The notes beneath the pieces were generated by a model, which saw nothing but the letters and a program-made list of their open reading frames with translations, was not told the DNA's origin and made no database searches. A DNA stretch of 35,239 bases from assembly GCA_020722725.1 (NCBI GenBank), contig DYKG01000035.1, positions 1-35,239 of the forward strand, given 5' to 3'. The position numbers were made by a program, and so were the translations under genes. This DNA is from Candidatus Methylomirabilis sp. GTDB lineage: Bacteria > Muiribacteriota > Ozemobacteria > Ozemobacterales > Ozemobacteraceae. Below, one piece after another: positions 14,568 to 23,470 of this stretch. Position 1 is the stretch's first letter. Each line of letters opens with the position of its first letter.

Positions 14568-15838
14568 TCTTCGAAGCCGACCAGATGGTCTGACGAGCGG
14601 CGGCGGTATTCATCATCGCCACCGAAAGCCAGTTCGTACACGTCAATGGCGATCTGCAGCTCTTCGTTAGTCGGTATAACCACGATGGTCACCGGCGAAT
14701 AGGCTTCAGAAACCACGCCTTCTTTACAGCCCTTTTCCTTGTTAAGTCGGAAATCCATGCAGATTCCAAGGTTTTCGAGGCGATGGCAGATGCGCTCACG
14801 CATTCTCCATCCATTCTGGCCGATTCCACCCGTAAAAACCAGCATATCAACCTTAACTAGATTGGCCGCATAGGCACCAATGTATTTTCTCACCCGATAA
14901 GCATAAGCGTTCAAAGCTTCTTTCGCCAGCTGGTTTCCATTTTCGGCTTCTGATTCAAGATCGCGCAGATCGTTTGAAATTCCTGAAAGTCCGAGCAGAC
15001 CGCTTTTTTTGTTGAGAATGTTGATCAGCTCTTTGGAGGTATAGCCACGGTCAATCAGATATGCGAAAATTGCGGGATCCAGGTCGCCTGATCTGGTTCC
15101 CATGATTAACCCTTCAAGCGGTGTGAAACCCATCGATGTGTCGATGGACCTACCATGAGCAATGGCGGTAATCGACGCACCATTGCCAAGATGGCACGAA
15201 ATCAGGTTGGTATTGGTGGGGTGCCGTCTGCATAGCTGCAGAGCGCGTGCCGAAACGAAACGATGGGAAGTGCCGTGGAAGCCGTAACGTCTGATTTTGA
15301 ATTCATCGTAAAACTTGCGGGGCAAACCATATAAATAGGCATGTGGCGGCATTGTCTGATGGAAAGCAGTGTCAAAAACGGCCACTTGAGGGACTTTCGG
15401 CAAAACTTCACGGGCAACCCTGATACCCGCCAGGTTCGGGGGGTTATGCAGCGGAGCCAGTTCGACAAATTCTTCGATAGCTGCAATTACGTCTTCATCT
15501 ATAGTTACCGACGAAGCATATTTATCGCCGCCATGAACGACGCGGTGCCCAATACCGGCAATTTCATCGATAGAACTGATAAGACCTTCATCAGTATCGG
15601 TAAGTGCCCGAACCACCAGCTCAAGCGCTTCTTTATGATCGCTGATATGCTGCTCGATCAACAGTTTTTTTTCACCGGCTTTTTGTTCGAGCATCCCCTT
15701 TTCTTCGCCAATTCTTTCGACCAGACCTTTTCCAAGACTCTGCCGATGCGGCATTCTGATCACATCGTATTTTAACGAAGAACTACCGCAGTTCAACACC
15801 AGAATCAGCTTGCACTCTTTGCCGTCAAGACCGACCAT
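14564..15838 (-). CDS. ackA: Acetate kinase
   Basis: A 424-aa acetate kinase (ATP + acetate = ADP + acetyl phosphate), full length. Visible signatures: LVLNCGSSSLK (Asn16), HRVVHGG (Arg99), VFDTAFH (Asp156), RRYGFHGTSHR (His188), HLGNG (phosphate loop), MGTRSGDLDP (Arg249), VFTGGIGQNG, and a late TNEE glutamate. All catalytic residues known from the Methanosarcina enzyme are present. GGGAG precedes the ATG at 15838 and a consensus promoter lies 35 nt further up. No pta gene is in the window. A methyltransferase gene is translationally coupled downstream. Confidence 0.97.
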   Translation of the reverse strand: MVGLDGKECKLILVLNCGSSSLKYDVIRMPHRQSLGKGLVERIGEEKGMLEQKAGEKKLLIEQHISDHKEALELVVRALTDTDEGLISSIDEIAGIGHRVVHGGDKYASSVTIDEDVIAAIEEFVELAPLHNPPNLAGIRVAREVLPKVPQVAVFDTAFHQTMPPHAYLYGLPRKFYDEFKIRRYGFHGTSHRFVSARALQLCRRHPTNTNLISCHLGNGASITAIAHGRSIDTSMGFTPLEGLIMGTRSGDLDPAIFAYLIDRGYTSKELINILNKKSGLLGLSGISNDLRDLESEAENGNQLAKEALNAYAYRVRKYIGAYAANLVKVDMLVFTGGIGQNGWRMRERICHRLENLGICMDFRLNKEKGCKEGVVSEAYSPVTIVVIPTNEELQIAIDVYELAFGGDDEYRRRSSDHLVGFEE

Positions 15839-15872
15839 AGTACCAATCTCCCTTCATGCCTTCTGCAAAAAA

Positions 15873-15901
15873 AGACTAGCTTTTTTGCTGCGTCGTGTCA
15901 A
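15873..15901 (-). promoter_or_regulatory. Promoter of ackA
   Basis: On the minus strand: TTGACA (15901-15896), a 17-nt spacer, TAGTCT (15878-15873). The leader is about 28 nt to the ATG at 15838. Confidence 0.75.
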
Positions 15902-16005
15902 TAAAATTTTATAATTTGACAGATTTTCCTTGATTTACAGGAGTTTCAATCGCGCTGCCGAGCAGCAACAATATCATACTTTTCCATGTGCTTTTTTTCT
16001 CGTTC

Positions 16006-16014
16006 TGCTATAAT
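16006..16014 (+). promoter_or_regulatory. Extended -10 promoter of the DUF3806-like operon
   Basis: TGCTATAAT, a perfect extended -10 with no clear -35. The leader to the ATG at 16056 is about 35 nt and carries AAGGGA. Confidence 0.6.
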
Positions 16015-16055
16015 CTTTAACATATTACACTGCCTAAGAAAAGGGATAATTAAAA

Positions 16056-16481
16056 ATGAGCCATCAGATCAATTCTTTGAGCAACAGCCAGAATGAGAAA
16101 CTGGCTGCCGACCTTCAGACCGGCCAGGCCATCGTTAAACATTTCTGCAATTTTACCGGCAAGATGACTGCCAAAAAGCTTGACGAAGCATTCAAAGCCT
16201 GGAGCAGTAATCCCGGCAATTTTACTGGCGAGCAGGTGGCCAATGGGCTTGGCACTCTTCTGGGCGAACTGATCAGACAGGATTTTTCATTCAGCTGGAA
16301 AATGATTGACGATGAATTGGGCAGTGAGCCGGCATTGCTCGATGATGTCAGTGGCAGTATAGTTTTCCCGATCAATTCGGTCTGGAAAAGAATCGATCCG
16401 GAAATCAGCAGCGAACCGTTTTTTGCCCCGATGTATCAGGCAATAAAACTGCATATAGAAAAAGAGAAAGGTAAGAACTGA
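16056..16481 (+). CDS. DUF3806-like protein
   Basis: A 141-aa soluble protein. The stretch VANGLGTLLGELIRQD, then FSWKMIDDELGSEPALL, then IVFPINSVWKRI has the order and spacing of DUF3806 proteins (a G-x3-G-x-x helix, a W-x3-[DE]-[DE]-x-G loop, then FP-x3-[VI]-x-KR). The function of that family is unknown. The next gene overlaps by 1 nt (TGATG), so the pair is one operon. Confidence 0.75.
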   Translation: MSHQINSLSNSQNEKLAADLQTGQAIVKHFCNFTGKMTAKKLDEAFKAWSSNPGNFTGEQVANGLGTLLGELIRQDFSFSWKMIDDELGSEPALLDDVSGSIVFPINSVWKRIDPEISSEPFFAPMYQAIKLHIEKEKGKN

Positions 16482-16762
16482 TGCAGAAAAAACTGGCAAA
16501 AGCCCGTAATATTTCAATTGAAGACTTGAAGAATTTTATCGGAGTCGGCGACCAGCTTAATCCTGGCGATTTGTATTTCGGCAATCTGAAAGGGGCAAAG
16601 TCGTCGCTGAAAAAGCTCACCCTCTTCAACGATGAATTTATCAGCAGTTTGAACCTGGCAAAACCAGAGCCGGTCCGGGTTAAAACGGCCGACCGCACGT
16701 ATTTCCATAAACTATTTGAGGCGGGCCAACGCAAAGGTCGGCCCGCCTCAAATAGTTATTGA
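16481..16762 (+). CDS. Small protein of unknown function, C-terminus from a repeat
   Basis: A 93-aa protein (MQKKLAKARNISIEDLKNFIG) with no signal or membrane segment and no family recognised. It is translationally coupled to the DUF3806-like gene by TGATG. The last 17 residues or so are encoded by the large palindrome 16710-16757 (repeat family A), so the original C-terminus was probably lost or extended when the repeat arrived. Confidence 0.7.
   Translation: MQKKLAKARNISIEDLKNFIGVGDQLNPGDLYFGNLKGAKSSLKKLTLFNDEFISSLNLAKPEPVRVKTADRTYFHKLFEAGQRKGRPASNSY
16710..16757 (+). repeat. Dispersed repeat A, copy 3: 18-bp perfect palindrome
   Basis: Arm 16710-16727 (AACTATTTGAGGCGGGCC) is perfectly complementary to 16740-16757 with a 12-nt loop. 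Its left half aligns with the start of the other A copies (TATTTGAAGCGGG). It spans the 3' end of one gene and precedes the convergent S9 peptidase stop; it may end transcription from both sides. Confidence 0.75.
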
Positions 16763-16777
16763 ATTTTTGTATTCAAC

Positions 16778-18703
16778 TCAGTGTTTCAGGCGATCTACCA
16801 CATCCTGCGGGGTGATGGTGCGGCCACCGAGATAGCGGGCGAAGAAAGCTTCGAGATACTTGTAGAATTCGATCTGGTTCTCTTCGTTGTGAAAGCCGTG
16901 GCCTTCATTTTCCTTGAGCAGATAATAGACCGGAATTTTCTTTTCTTTCATGGCGGCGACGATCTGCTCAGATTCCTGCTTTTTGACGCGGGGGTCGTTG
17001 GCGCCCTGAACCACCATCAAAGGCTTGCGGATCTGGTCAACAAAGAACAGCGGCGAAATATTCCTAAGAAATTCTTCATCTTTTTCGGGATCACCCACAC
17101 GTCTGAACAGGTCTCGCTTCAGGGGTTCCCAGTATGGGGGAATGGAGCGCAACAGAGTCAGCAGGCTCGACGGGCCGACGTTGCTGATTCCACAGGCGTA
17201 GAGTTCGGGAGTGAAGGTCATGCCAGCGAGAGAAGCATAGCCGCCGTAAGAAGCACCATAGATGGCAACCCGGTCAGCAGACACGATTCCCTGATCGATG
17301 AGCCACTTGACGCCGTCGCTGAGGTCGTGCTGCATGTAACCGCGGCCCCACTGCCTGATACCAAGATCCTGAAATTCTTTACCATAGCCGGTTGAACCGC
17401 GGTAATTGATCTGAAGAACGGCATAGCCGCGATTGGCAAGATACTGCACTTCTGGGTTAAAGCCCCAGTGGTCGCGCACTGCGGGGCCACCATGGGGGTT
17501 GATGATCGCACCGAGAGGTTTGGCAAAATCACGGGGCATGGTCAAATAAGCATTTAATTGAGTTTTGCCGTCGCGGCTGGTAAATTTTACCGGCTTACAT
17601 GGGCTCAGAAGCTTTTCCTTGATCCAGGGACGGGTTTTAACCAGAAGGGTTAATTTATCGGTGGCTTTTTCGTAAAGATAATATTCGCCCGGGTTAATGT
17701 CGGAATAAACGAGAAAAAGAATTTTGTTCTGCATTTTGTCCGCATCCTGAAATGATACGCTCTGGCCGCTAAATCTGGCTTTTACCGAGCTGATAATGCG
17801 ATCAAGCTCAGGGTCAATAATCTTGTGATAAAGTTTGTCAGTCACATAGCCGAAACCCTGAATTTTTTTGAATTCTCGGCTGACAATCATGGCTCCCGCA
17901 TCCACTTCCGGGTGCTCGAACAATGTTTCAACTTCGTTGCCACCGGGGCTCAATCTTACATAAGCAACTTTATCACGATTAACATTGGTTGACACGATCA
18001 GGTGCTGATTGTCGAAATCGAACATTTCCGGCGACATCCGGTCACCTTCAGGTGCAAGATAGAATGGTTTGAATTCAGACTTTTCATCGGGGCGCAGCAT
18101 GATGTAATCGCGATTATTCAATTTGGAAAATGCGCCGCGCAGTTTGCCGTCGTGGTCAGTCATCCAGCCCACGATGGTGCCGTCATTCTGAGCCACTTCT
18201 TCCAGTTTGCCGTCGGCGAGGGTCAGGCGATAAACATCCATGACCCGCTTGTCGCGCTTGTTCATGGCGATCAGAACGTGTTCGGGATCGTCTTCCAGAT
18301 CGTCAACGATATAGGTGCGAACACCATCAAATGGGGTGTAGCACTGTTCTTTGCCGGTTTGGATATTTACTCCGTAAAGTCTGAAATTTTCATCGCCGCC
18401 CTTGTCGAGACTGAAAGCGATGACATCTTCATTAATGAAATAGTAGCCGCCAATGTCGCGGGCAGTTTCGGAGGTAAGACGCTTTTCCTTACCGGTTTTC
18501 AGATCACGGACAAAGACGTTCATCCGTTTTTTCCAGGGGGCAAGCCATGCAAGATAATTGCCTTCGCGGGAAATCTGAAAGGCCGCCTTTTCCGGCTTGC
18601 GAAACATCACCTCAGCGGAAATCAGGTCGCGATTTGCCGCTGAAGCACTATATGCGATCAAAAGTCCCAGCAGAACCGAGATCGCACGCACGAGTCTATG
18701 CAT
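16778..18703 (-). CDS. Exported S9 family prolyl oligopeptidase-like peptidase
   Basis: A 641-aa serine peptidase. An SPI signal covers residues 1-23 (YSASAAN), followed by a beta-propeller region of about 340 residues and a C-terminal alpha/beta hydrolase. The nucleophile is in GASYGGY (Ser485), Asp570 is in GANDPRV and His602 in NEGHGFH: the full triad of the acylaminoacyl-peptidase/DPP branch of S9. An oxyanion-type NPHGGP precedes it. It probably degrades oligopeptides in the periplasm. GGAGG lies just before the ATG at 18703. It is monocistronic and convergent with the DUF3806-like operon. Confidence 0.95.
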   Translation of the reverse strand: MHRLVRAISVLLGLLIAYSASAANRDLISAEVMFRKPEKAAFQISREGNYLAWLAPWKKRMNVFVRDLKTGKEKRLTSETARDIGGYYFINEDVIAFSLDKGGDENFRLYGVNIQTGKEQCYTPFDGVRTYIVDDLEDDPEHVLIAMNKRDKRVMDVYRLTLADGKLEEVAQNDGTIVGWMTDHDGKLRGAFSKLNNRDYIMLRPDEKSEFKPFYLAPEGDRMSPEMFDFDNQHLIVSTNVNRDKVAYVRLSPGGNEVETLFEHPEVDAGAMIVSREFKKIQGFGYVTDKLYHKIIDPELDRIISSVKARFSGQSVSFQDADKMQNKILFLVYSDINPGEYYLYEKATDKLTLLVKTRPWIKEKLLSPCKPVKFTSRDGKTQLNAYLTMPRDFAKPLGAIINPHGGPAVRDHWGFNPEVQYLANRGYAVLQINYRGSTGYGKEFQDLGIRQWGRGYMQHDLSDGVKWLIDQGIVSADRVAIYGASYGGYASLAGMTFTPELYACGISNVGPSSLLTLLRSIPPYWEPLKRDLFRRVGDPEKDEEFLRNISPLFFVDQIRKPLMVVQGANDPRVKKQESEQIVAAMKEKKIPVYYLLKENEGHGFHNEENQIEFYKYLEAFFARYLGGRTITPQDVVDRLKH

Positions 18704-19123
18704 AGAGTTCCTCCATCGAGAATAAATTTGTCACACATTATACTACGAAACTGGCGCCCATCGTCGACACACCACTTATACCGAGAGGGCCATCAATAAT
18801 GTCTGCCCTTCGGCGGTTTACTGACTATAATTATTCCATGGTTCTTCTCAAAAACCACGCCAGCACTGCAATCATCGCAGTCGCAATTTCAATGTGGATT
18901 ATCGCCACTTTCGCCTTGATTTACTACATCAATTTCACTTTCAATTTCATATTACTCCGCGAAGCCGCACTTGCATCGGTATGCTGGTCTATAACTCAAT
19001 CGTTGTTCTCGAAAATATTTTTTGCTATCGTAACAGAAGATGAACCACAGATGGCGCGAAGAACGGGCAGTGCATCAGAAGGCCGAACTCACCGTAATCA
19101 TTCGTCAGCAGGCCATGAAAAAT
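18704..19123. other. 420-bp gap without a convincing gene
   Basis: AT-rich. A plus-strand frame from 18838 (one hydrophobic segment near its start, ending at 19179 antisense to the lipoprotein gene) has no RBS and its second half reads as antisense shadow. A TATAAT 6 nt before its ATG is the only point in its favour. Nothing else is recognised. Confidence 0.4.
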
Positions 19124-19390
19124 TCAGAGGTCACCGACGTCTTTCAGCATCTTTTCGTGGGCGGCGTTTTCATCGATAATTTTATCGAGCTTCTGCCTGA
19201 TGTCTTTGCCGTCATAGCCAACGATGCTGGCTGCTTCAGCAACCTTTGCCTTCTGATGGAGTTTATCAGTCTTGCTCATCTCTTTGGCCGGGGCTGCTGG
19301 AGCCGGGGTAGCCGGCTTGGCCGCCGGCTCACTGCCGCAACCGGCGAAAAACAAAGAACCAACCAGGGCCGACACAAGAATTTTCTTCAT
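19124..19390 (-). CDS. Small lipoprotein
   Basis: An 88-aa lipoprotein: the signal MKKILVSALVGSLFFAGC has lipobox FAGC (Cys18), then a Pro/Ala linker (residues 22-35) and a short charged helical tail (MSKTDKLHQKAKVAEA). AAGGAG lies 7 nt before the ATG at 19390; an earlier TTG is disfavoured. It begins 11 nt after the stop of the amidotransferase gene, so the two are co-transcribed. A role in anchoring or assembling the polysaccharide system is possible only by context. Confidence 0.85.
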   Translation of the reverse strand: MKKILVSALVGSLFFAGCGSEPAAKPATPAPAAPAKEMSKTDKLHQKAKVAEAASIVGYDGKDIRQKLDKIIDENAAHEKMLKDVGDL

Positions 19391-19401
19391 AAACAAGCTC
19401 C

Positions 19402-21339
19402 TTAATTTGCGCTGCGTTCATTTGAAATTATACTATTTTCCTGCCGGAAATGCTCATGCCAGTTTACAAACTGAACCAGTGCCCAAAGCGAAAACGACCA
19501 GTCTGCCCGTCCCTTGAGAAACTCATGCCAGCGCTTGAAAATTGCCTGACGACGAAAGCCAATATCGACAAGCAAAGGCGAGGTCAGACGATCTTCGGCC
19601 CATGAACGCAAAGAACCGCGTAGCATTGCAGGCAGGGATGGGGAAAAGCCCGTTTTGCCACCCGGCGAAATATTTTCGGCATAAATCGAATCGCGCAATT
19701 CGCGCAAGATTCTTTTCTGGGAGCCATGGTAAAAGAAATATGCATCAGGCAGCGAAAAAGCAAATTCAACAACCCGCAGATCAAGATAAGGCATTCTGGT
19801 TTCAAGACCAAAGTGCATTGCCGCCCGATCAATCTTGGGAAGGATATCATCGGGTAAATAAGTTTCAAGATCGATCAGCATACTCTGGCGACAGGCAGAC
19901 GCTGAAGCAGTAATAAACCGGCGATTAGATAAAAACGGCAGATCGCCGGTTTTCCAGTTATTCATCAGGTCTTCATGCATCGCGGTCAGATCACCACGAG
20001 CAAATGCACTCGCCATCCGGTGAAGCTTTCCAGCACCATGGCGTGGCATCCGTAACCCGGTTCTACCAAGCATCTTCAGCAGCCGCTCAAGCTTAACCAG
20101 CGGTATTTTTTCTGTAAAGGCTGCGATTTTTGCAAGCGCCGAACCAAATATTCCCTGCTTCAGTCCAAGCATTGCAGGAATCAGGAGATGCCGGTAATAG
20201 CCGCCAAAAAGTTCGTCGGCACCGTCACCGGAAAGACAGACCTTGACCCTCTGGCGGGCCTGCCTGCACAACAGCAAAGTCGGCAGTTGCGAAGTGTCGG
20301 CAAACGGCTCATCATAGGCGGCACCACTCATCTGAACCATCTGCATCATTTCTTTTTCATCGGCAAGAATCACATGGTGCCGGGTTCTTAGCTGGTTCGC
20401 ATAGAAGCGGGCAACTGCCGACTCATCAAATTGCGGGTCGGAAAACCCGACAGTGAAAGTCGGCAATTCAAAGTCAGCATGATGTTTCATCAATCCAGCC
20501 AGCAGCGTCGAGTCGGTGCCGCCGCTCAAAAAGCAGCCAATCGGCACATCCGAACTCATCTGCTCTTTTACCACCTGACTCAGCAACTCATTCAGCTGCA
20601 GCCTCGCTTCGTCATAACTGCCGCTGAAACACCCCCTATTTTCCCAGGCTTGGGAAAGGTTCCAGAATTGTCGATCTGGCAAACGAACCACCTGATCTTT
20701 AGTAAATTTGAATGAAAAGACAGACCCACCGGGCACTTTTTGAAGCTGCCTGAAAACCGATCGCCCGCTTCCTATGCAGTTGTAGCTGAAGTAATCAGCA
20801 AGTGACTGTTCATCAAAATCAAGCTGTAACCCCGGGACATGTTTGAAGGCACGAACCTCAGAGGCAAAAGCCAACCGATGGTTTTCATGAAAGAAGAATA
20901 AAGGTTTCTGACCAAAATGGTCACGGGCCAGAAAAATCTGGTGTTCATCACGGTCATACAAGGCAAAAGCGAACATGCCTCGAACTGTTTCAAGTGTTTT
21001 TTCAATTCCCCAGGCAGCGATTGCTTCAAGCAGAACCTCAACATCAGAACCGCTGCGAAAGCGTTCATTCAAGAGCTTTTGCCTGATTTCACGGTAGTTG
21101 TAAATTTCTCCGTTAAAACAGATCAGGTATCGCCCACAGGCCGATTTCATCGGCTGATTTGCATTGTCTGAAAGGTCGATGATCGCCAGTCGTCGATGCC
21201 CAAGGCCTACGCCAATTTCGACTGTGCAGTTGCCAGAATCGGGCCCTCGATGGGCCAGCGAAGCAACCATTTTCTGCAAACTACCCAGCAGCTCCGTTTC
21301 AGCAATACGGGTATCGATCAGACCAGCGATTCCACACAT
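19402..21339 (-). CDS. AsnB-type amidotransferase of the polysaccharide locus
   Basis: A 645-aa class II glutamine amidotransferase plus asparagine synthase domain. Cys2 (MCGIAGL) is the N-terminal nucleophile; RGPDSG, FNGEIYN and GSDVE line the glutaminase site. The ATP-binding loop is LSGGTDST (271-278). The family either makes asparagine or transfers ammonia to an activated carboxyl group, and in polysaccharide loci it often amidates uronic acids. That role is favoured here because a second, housekeeping-type AsnB is encoded at 29812 and this gene is longer and sits beside a flippase. AGGGG precedes the ATG. Confidence 0.93.
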   Translation of the reverse strand: MCGIAGLIDTRIAETELLGSLQKMVASLAHRGPDSGNCTVEIGVGLGHRRLAIIDLSDNANQPMKSACGRYLICFNGEIYNYREIRQKLLNERFRSGSDVEVLLEAIAAWGIEKTLETVRGMFAFALYDRDEHQIFLARDHFGQKPLFFFHENHRLAFASEVRAFKHVPGLQLDFDEQSLADYFSYNCIGSGRSVFRQLQKVPGGSVFSFKFTKDQVVRLPDRQFWNLSQAWENRGCFSGSYDEARLQLNELLSQVVKEQMSSDVPIGCFLSGGTDSTLLAGLMKHHADFELPTFTVGFSDPQFDESAVARFYANQLRTRHHVILADEKEMMQMVQMSGAAYDEPFADTSQLPTLLLCRQARQRVKVCLSGDGADELFGGYYRHLLIPAMLGLKQGIFGSALAKIAAFTEKIPLVKLERLLKMLGRTGLRMPRHGAGKLHRMASAFARGDLTAMHEDLMNNWKTGDLPFLSNRRFITASASACRQSMLIDLETYLPDDILPKIDRAAMHFGLETRMPYLDLRVVEFAFSLPDAYFFYHGSQKRILRELRDSIYAENISPGGKTGFSPSLPAMLRGSLRSWAEDRLTSPLLVDIGFRRQAIFKRWHEFLKGRADWSFSLWALVQFVNWHEHFRQENSIISNERSAN

Positions 21340-21425
21340 GCATCAACCCCTGATTCAACTTGCGATAAAGCATATTAAAATACCAGATTACCGGGTTTTG
21401 CGATATACTCATCAGACAAAAGGCA

Positions 21426-22646
21426 ATGTTCGATTTCATAATCAAAAAATTCGTGCCCTTTGGTCTGGCGAGAACTCTCAGCCTGGCCGGAATTCCGCTG
21501 CTGCAGTTTGCCGTCATGTATTTCTGCAGCCGAGAAGAAGCCGGCAAATTTTACTTTGTCGCTAATGTAGCGTTTGTTGCGACACAAATAGCCGATCTCG
21601 GCATGTCGAGGGCGTTTCCGGTGCTGTTTGGCTGCGATGGACAACCCGATCATCAACAATTGCCTGGAATAATGCTGATTCGATGGATTCTCGGTTTTCT
21701 GCTGGGGTTAGGTTTCGTTTTAATCAATCAGTTTGGCGAAGTAAGCTGGAACTGGGCCGATACTGGCCTTACAGCATTGCTTTTCTGCCTGGGCCGAGTT
21801 ATTCTTCTGGGCAATCAGGGTTTTCGGCACGCCCGTCAGGAGTTTACCTTTCTTTTGCGAGGTTCGGTGCTGCACATTATTGCGGCAACCGGTTTTCTGG
21901 CAATCTGTGCGGCGTTGGGCCGTTTTTCGGCGGATATTGCGCTGATTGCCATTACCCTTGGCCTCTGGACAGAACTTGTAAGCATAGACAGCCCGGCGGC
22001 CCATCAGTATAAAAATTCAAGCTTTACTTTTAAAGGTTCGATTGAAGTTTCGCTGCCGTTTGCCACGGTAGGTATCGCACAGGCGGTCTATGGCAGAGTT
22101 GAAACTTTCGTTGCCGGACATTTTCTCAATGCTGCAACTCTTGGAGTTTTTGGCACCCTGGACTCGGCTTTCAAAATGTTCATCTGGCCTTCTTACGTTA
22201 GTGCCCAGACGGTTTTTCCCGCCATCAACCAGGCGGTTAAAGTCCGTAACCAGGCCGAACTCAAATATGTGGCAAAACGTCATTTCAAACTTGCCGGCAC
22301 AATCTGCATCATAGCTATGGTAACCGGTCTGATTTACTGGCATTTCAAACTCTCTCAAATGCCAGAAATCACACTGGCAGCTCTTTATCTCTGGCTTTCA
22401 ATCTGGATGTCGATTCCCAATGCTTTCATGATTCCCCTTTATTACAGTCTGGGGCTCGAGAAAAAACTGGCAGCGGTAATGCTGAAACTTGCCATCTTTC
22501 GCTTCGCAGTGGCTCTCATTCTTGCCCCAATATGGGGTTTCACCGGGCTATGCGCCACCCACCCGGTGGCAACCCTGTGTGCCATTTTTCTTTTGTGGTA
22601 TCAGATAAAACCAACGCTCAGGAATTTTTTCGCAGAACCAGCGTAA
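21426..22646 (+). CDS. Wzx-like polysaccharide flippase (MOP superfamily)
   Basis: A 406-aa protein with about 12 hydrophobic helices and no signal peptide. The first helices (FGLARTLSLAGIPLLQFAVMYF) and the pairwise helix layout are those of Wzx/RfbX-type exporters, which move undecaprenyl-linked glycan units to the outer face of the inner membrane. AAAGGC lies close to the ATG. It is divergent from the amidotransferase gene and its 3' end overlaps the convergent methyltransferase gene by 29 bp. It is slightly short for Wzx (usually 420-480 aa) but no break is visible. Confidence 0.85.
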   Translation: MFDFIIKKFVPFGLARTLSLAGIPLLQFAVMYFCSREEAGKFYFVANVAFVATQIADLGMSRAFPVLFGCDGQPDHQQLPGIMLIRWILGFLLGLGFVLINQFGEVSWNWADTGLTALLFCLGRVILLGNQGFRHARQEFTFLLRGSVLHIIAATGFLAICAALGRFSADIALIAITLGLWTELVSIDSPAAHQYKNSSFTFKGSIEVSLPFATVGIAQAVYGRVETFVAGHFLNAATLGVFGTLDSAFKMFIWPSYVSAQTVFPAINQAVKVRNQAELKYVAKRHFKLAGTICIIAMVTGLIYWHFKLSQMPEITLAALYLWLSIWMSIPNAFMIPLYYSLGLEKKLAAVMLKLAIFRFAVALILAPIWGFTGLCATHPVATLCAIFLLWYQIKPTLRNFFAEPA

Positions 22647-23388
22647 AAGTTTCGGCGGCTTCATTACCGAAGCATCGTCGTAACAGCAGCGTAAATAATC
22701 GATAAAACGCATGCAGCGGCAAAAACACCGAAAAATAAGCGCTCTGAAAGTAATAAAGCTCTTCTTCTACCTGCAAACCACTTTCAAGGACAAGGGCTTT
22801 CATCGCAGAAGGAGTGCAGCGGTCGTAATAGCTTTTAAACCCCTGCTGTTCGCTGGATCTGCGAAAAAACAGGCGCAATAAACACCGTTTCAAACGCTCA
22901 GGCAGCAGCAGATTAAGCCTTGCAAAAAGAGAATTACGGCAAGGAACGAAAATCAGGGCTTGACCACCAGGTTTCAACATTGAAGCAATTGCCTTCAGCG
23001 CCGAACCGGTGTCTGGAACATGTTCGAGAACAGCCAGGCAAACGACAAGATCCGCCTCAACCAGTTTTCTGGCAGTTACCAGGTCGGCGGTGAAAGTTGA
23101 ATCATAAAGACCGGCAGGAGCAGCTTCCAGTTCTGTCGCTGAAATATCAAGACCAATTATTTCAAGCTGTAGATTCTGCTTCTGCAGCAGAGTAATCACC
23201 GGGCGTTTGCCGCCGCCTGCATCAAGAACTTTCATTCCTGGTTGTAAGTTTCCAGGTAGAATTTCAAGAATAAAATCCCGGTAACCCCAGCTTTTGAAAG
23301 AAACGGGCAAAAACCGGTCAAAAATCTGGCAAAGACGATCCTGGGTCCGCAGGTATTTTTCCAAAATTAATTTTAAATAAGAGATCAT
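22618..23388 (-). CDS. SAM-dependent methyltransferase of the glycan locus
   Basis: A 256-aa class I methyltransferase: MKVLDAGGGKRP (motif I, about 52-63), GLDISATELE, CLAVLEHVPDTGSAL, and MLKPGGQALIFVP. The C-terminal half is hydrophobic and basic (LNLLLPERLKRCLLRLFFRR), suggesting membrane association and a lipid-linked or glycan substrate. No RBS is visible before the ATG at 23388, which lies 21 bp past repeat B; the start is therefore less certain. Its 3' end overlaps the flippase gene tail to tail. Confidence 0.87.
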   Translation of the reverse strand: MISYLKLILEKYLRTQDRLCQIFDRFLPVSFKSWGYRDFILEILPGNLQPGMKVLDAGGGKRPVITLLQKQNLQLEIIGLDISATELEAAPAGLYDSTFTADLVTARKLVEADLVVCLAVLEHVPDTGSALKAIASMLKPGGQALIFVPCRNSLFARLNLLLPERLKRCLLRLFFRRSSEQQGFKSYYDRCTPSAMKALVLESGLQVEEELYYFQSAYFSVFLPLHAFYRLFTLLLRRCFGNEAAETFTLVLRKNS

Positions 23389-23409
23389 TGATTAATTACG
23401 GTGCTTCAT

Positions 23410-23470
23410 GGTCGCCTCGATGGTTCGACATGCTCAACAACCGCCCGTTAAACGGGCTCAGCGACCGTTA
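23410..23470. repeat. Dispersed repeat B, copy 2 (nested palindromes)
   Basis: The outer arms GGTCGC and GCGACC enclose GGTT...AACC and a perfect GCCCGTTTAACGGGC-type palindrome, with TTCGACATGCTCAA inside. It lies between two methyltransferase genes and encodes the last residues and stop codon of the upstream one. Confidence 0.75.

Noticed and set aside
18838..19179. Plus-strand ORF with one hydrophobic segment
   Set aside because: No RBS, its second half is antisense to a clear lipoprotein gene and is Arg/Ser/His-rich like a shadow frame; a TATAAT before the ATG alone is not enough.
23410..23470. Interpretation of repeat B copy 2 as an ordinary terminator
   Set aside because: No T-run follows on either strand, and the same sequence core recurs at two other places.
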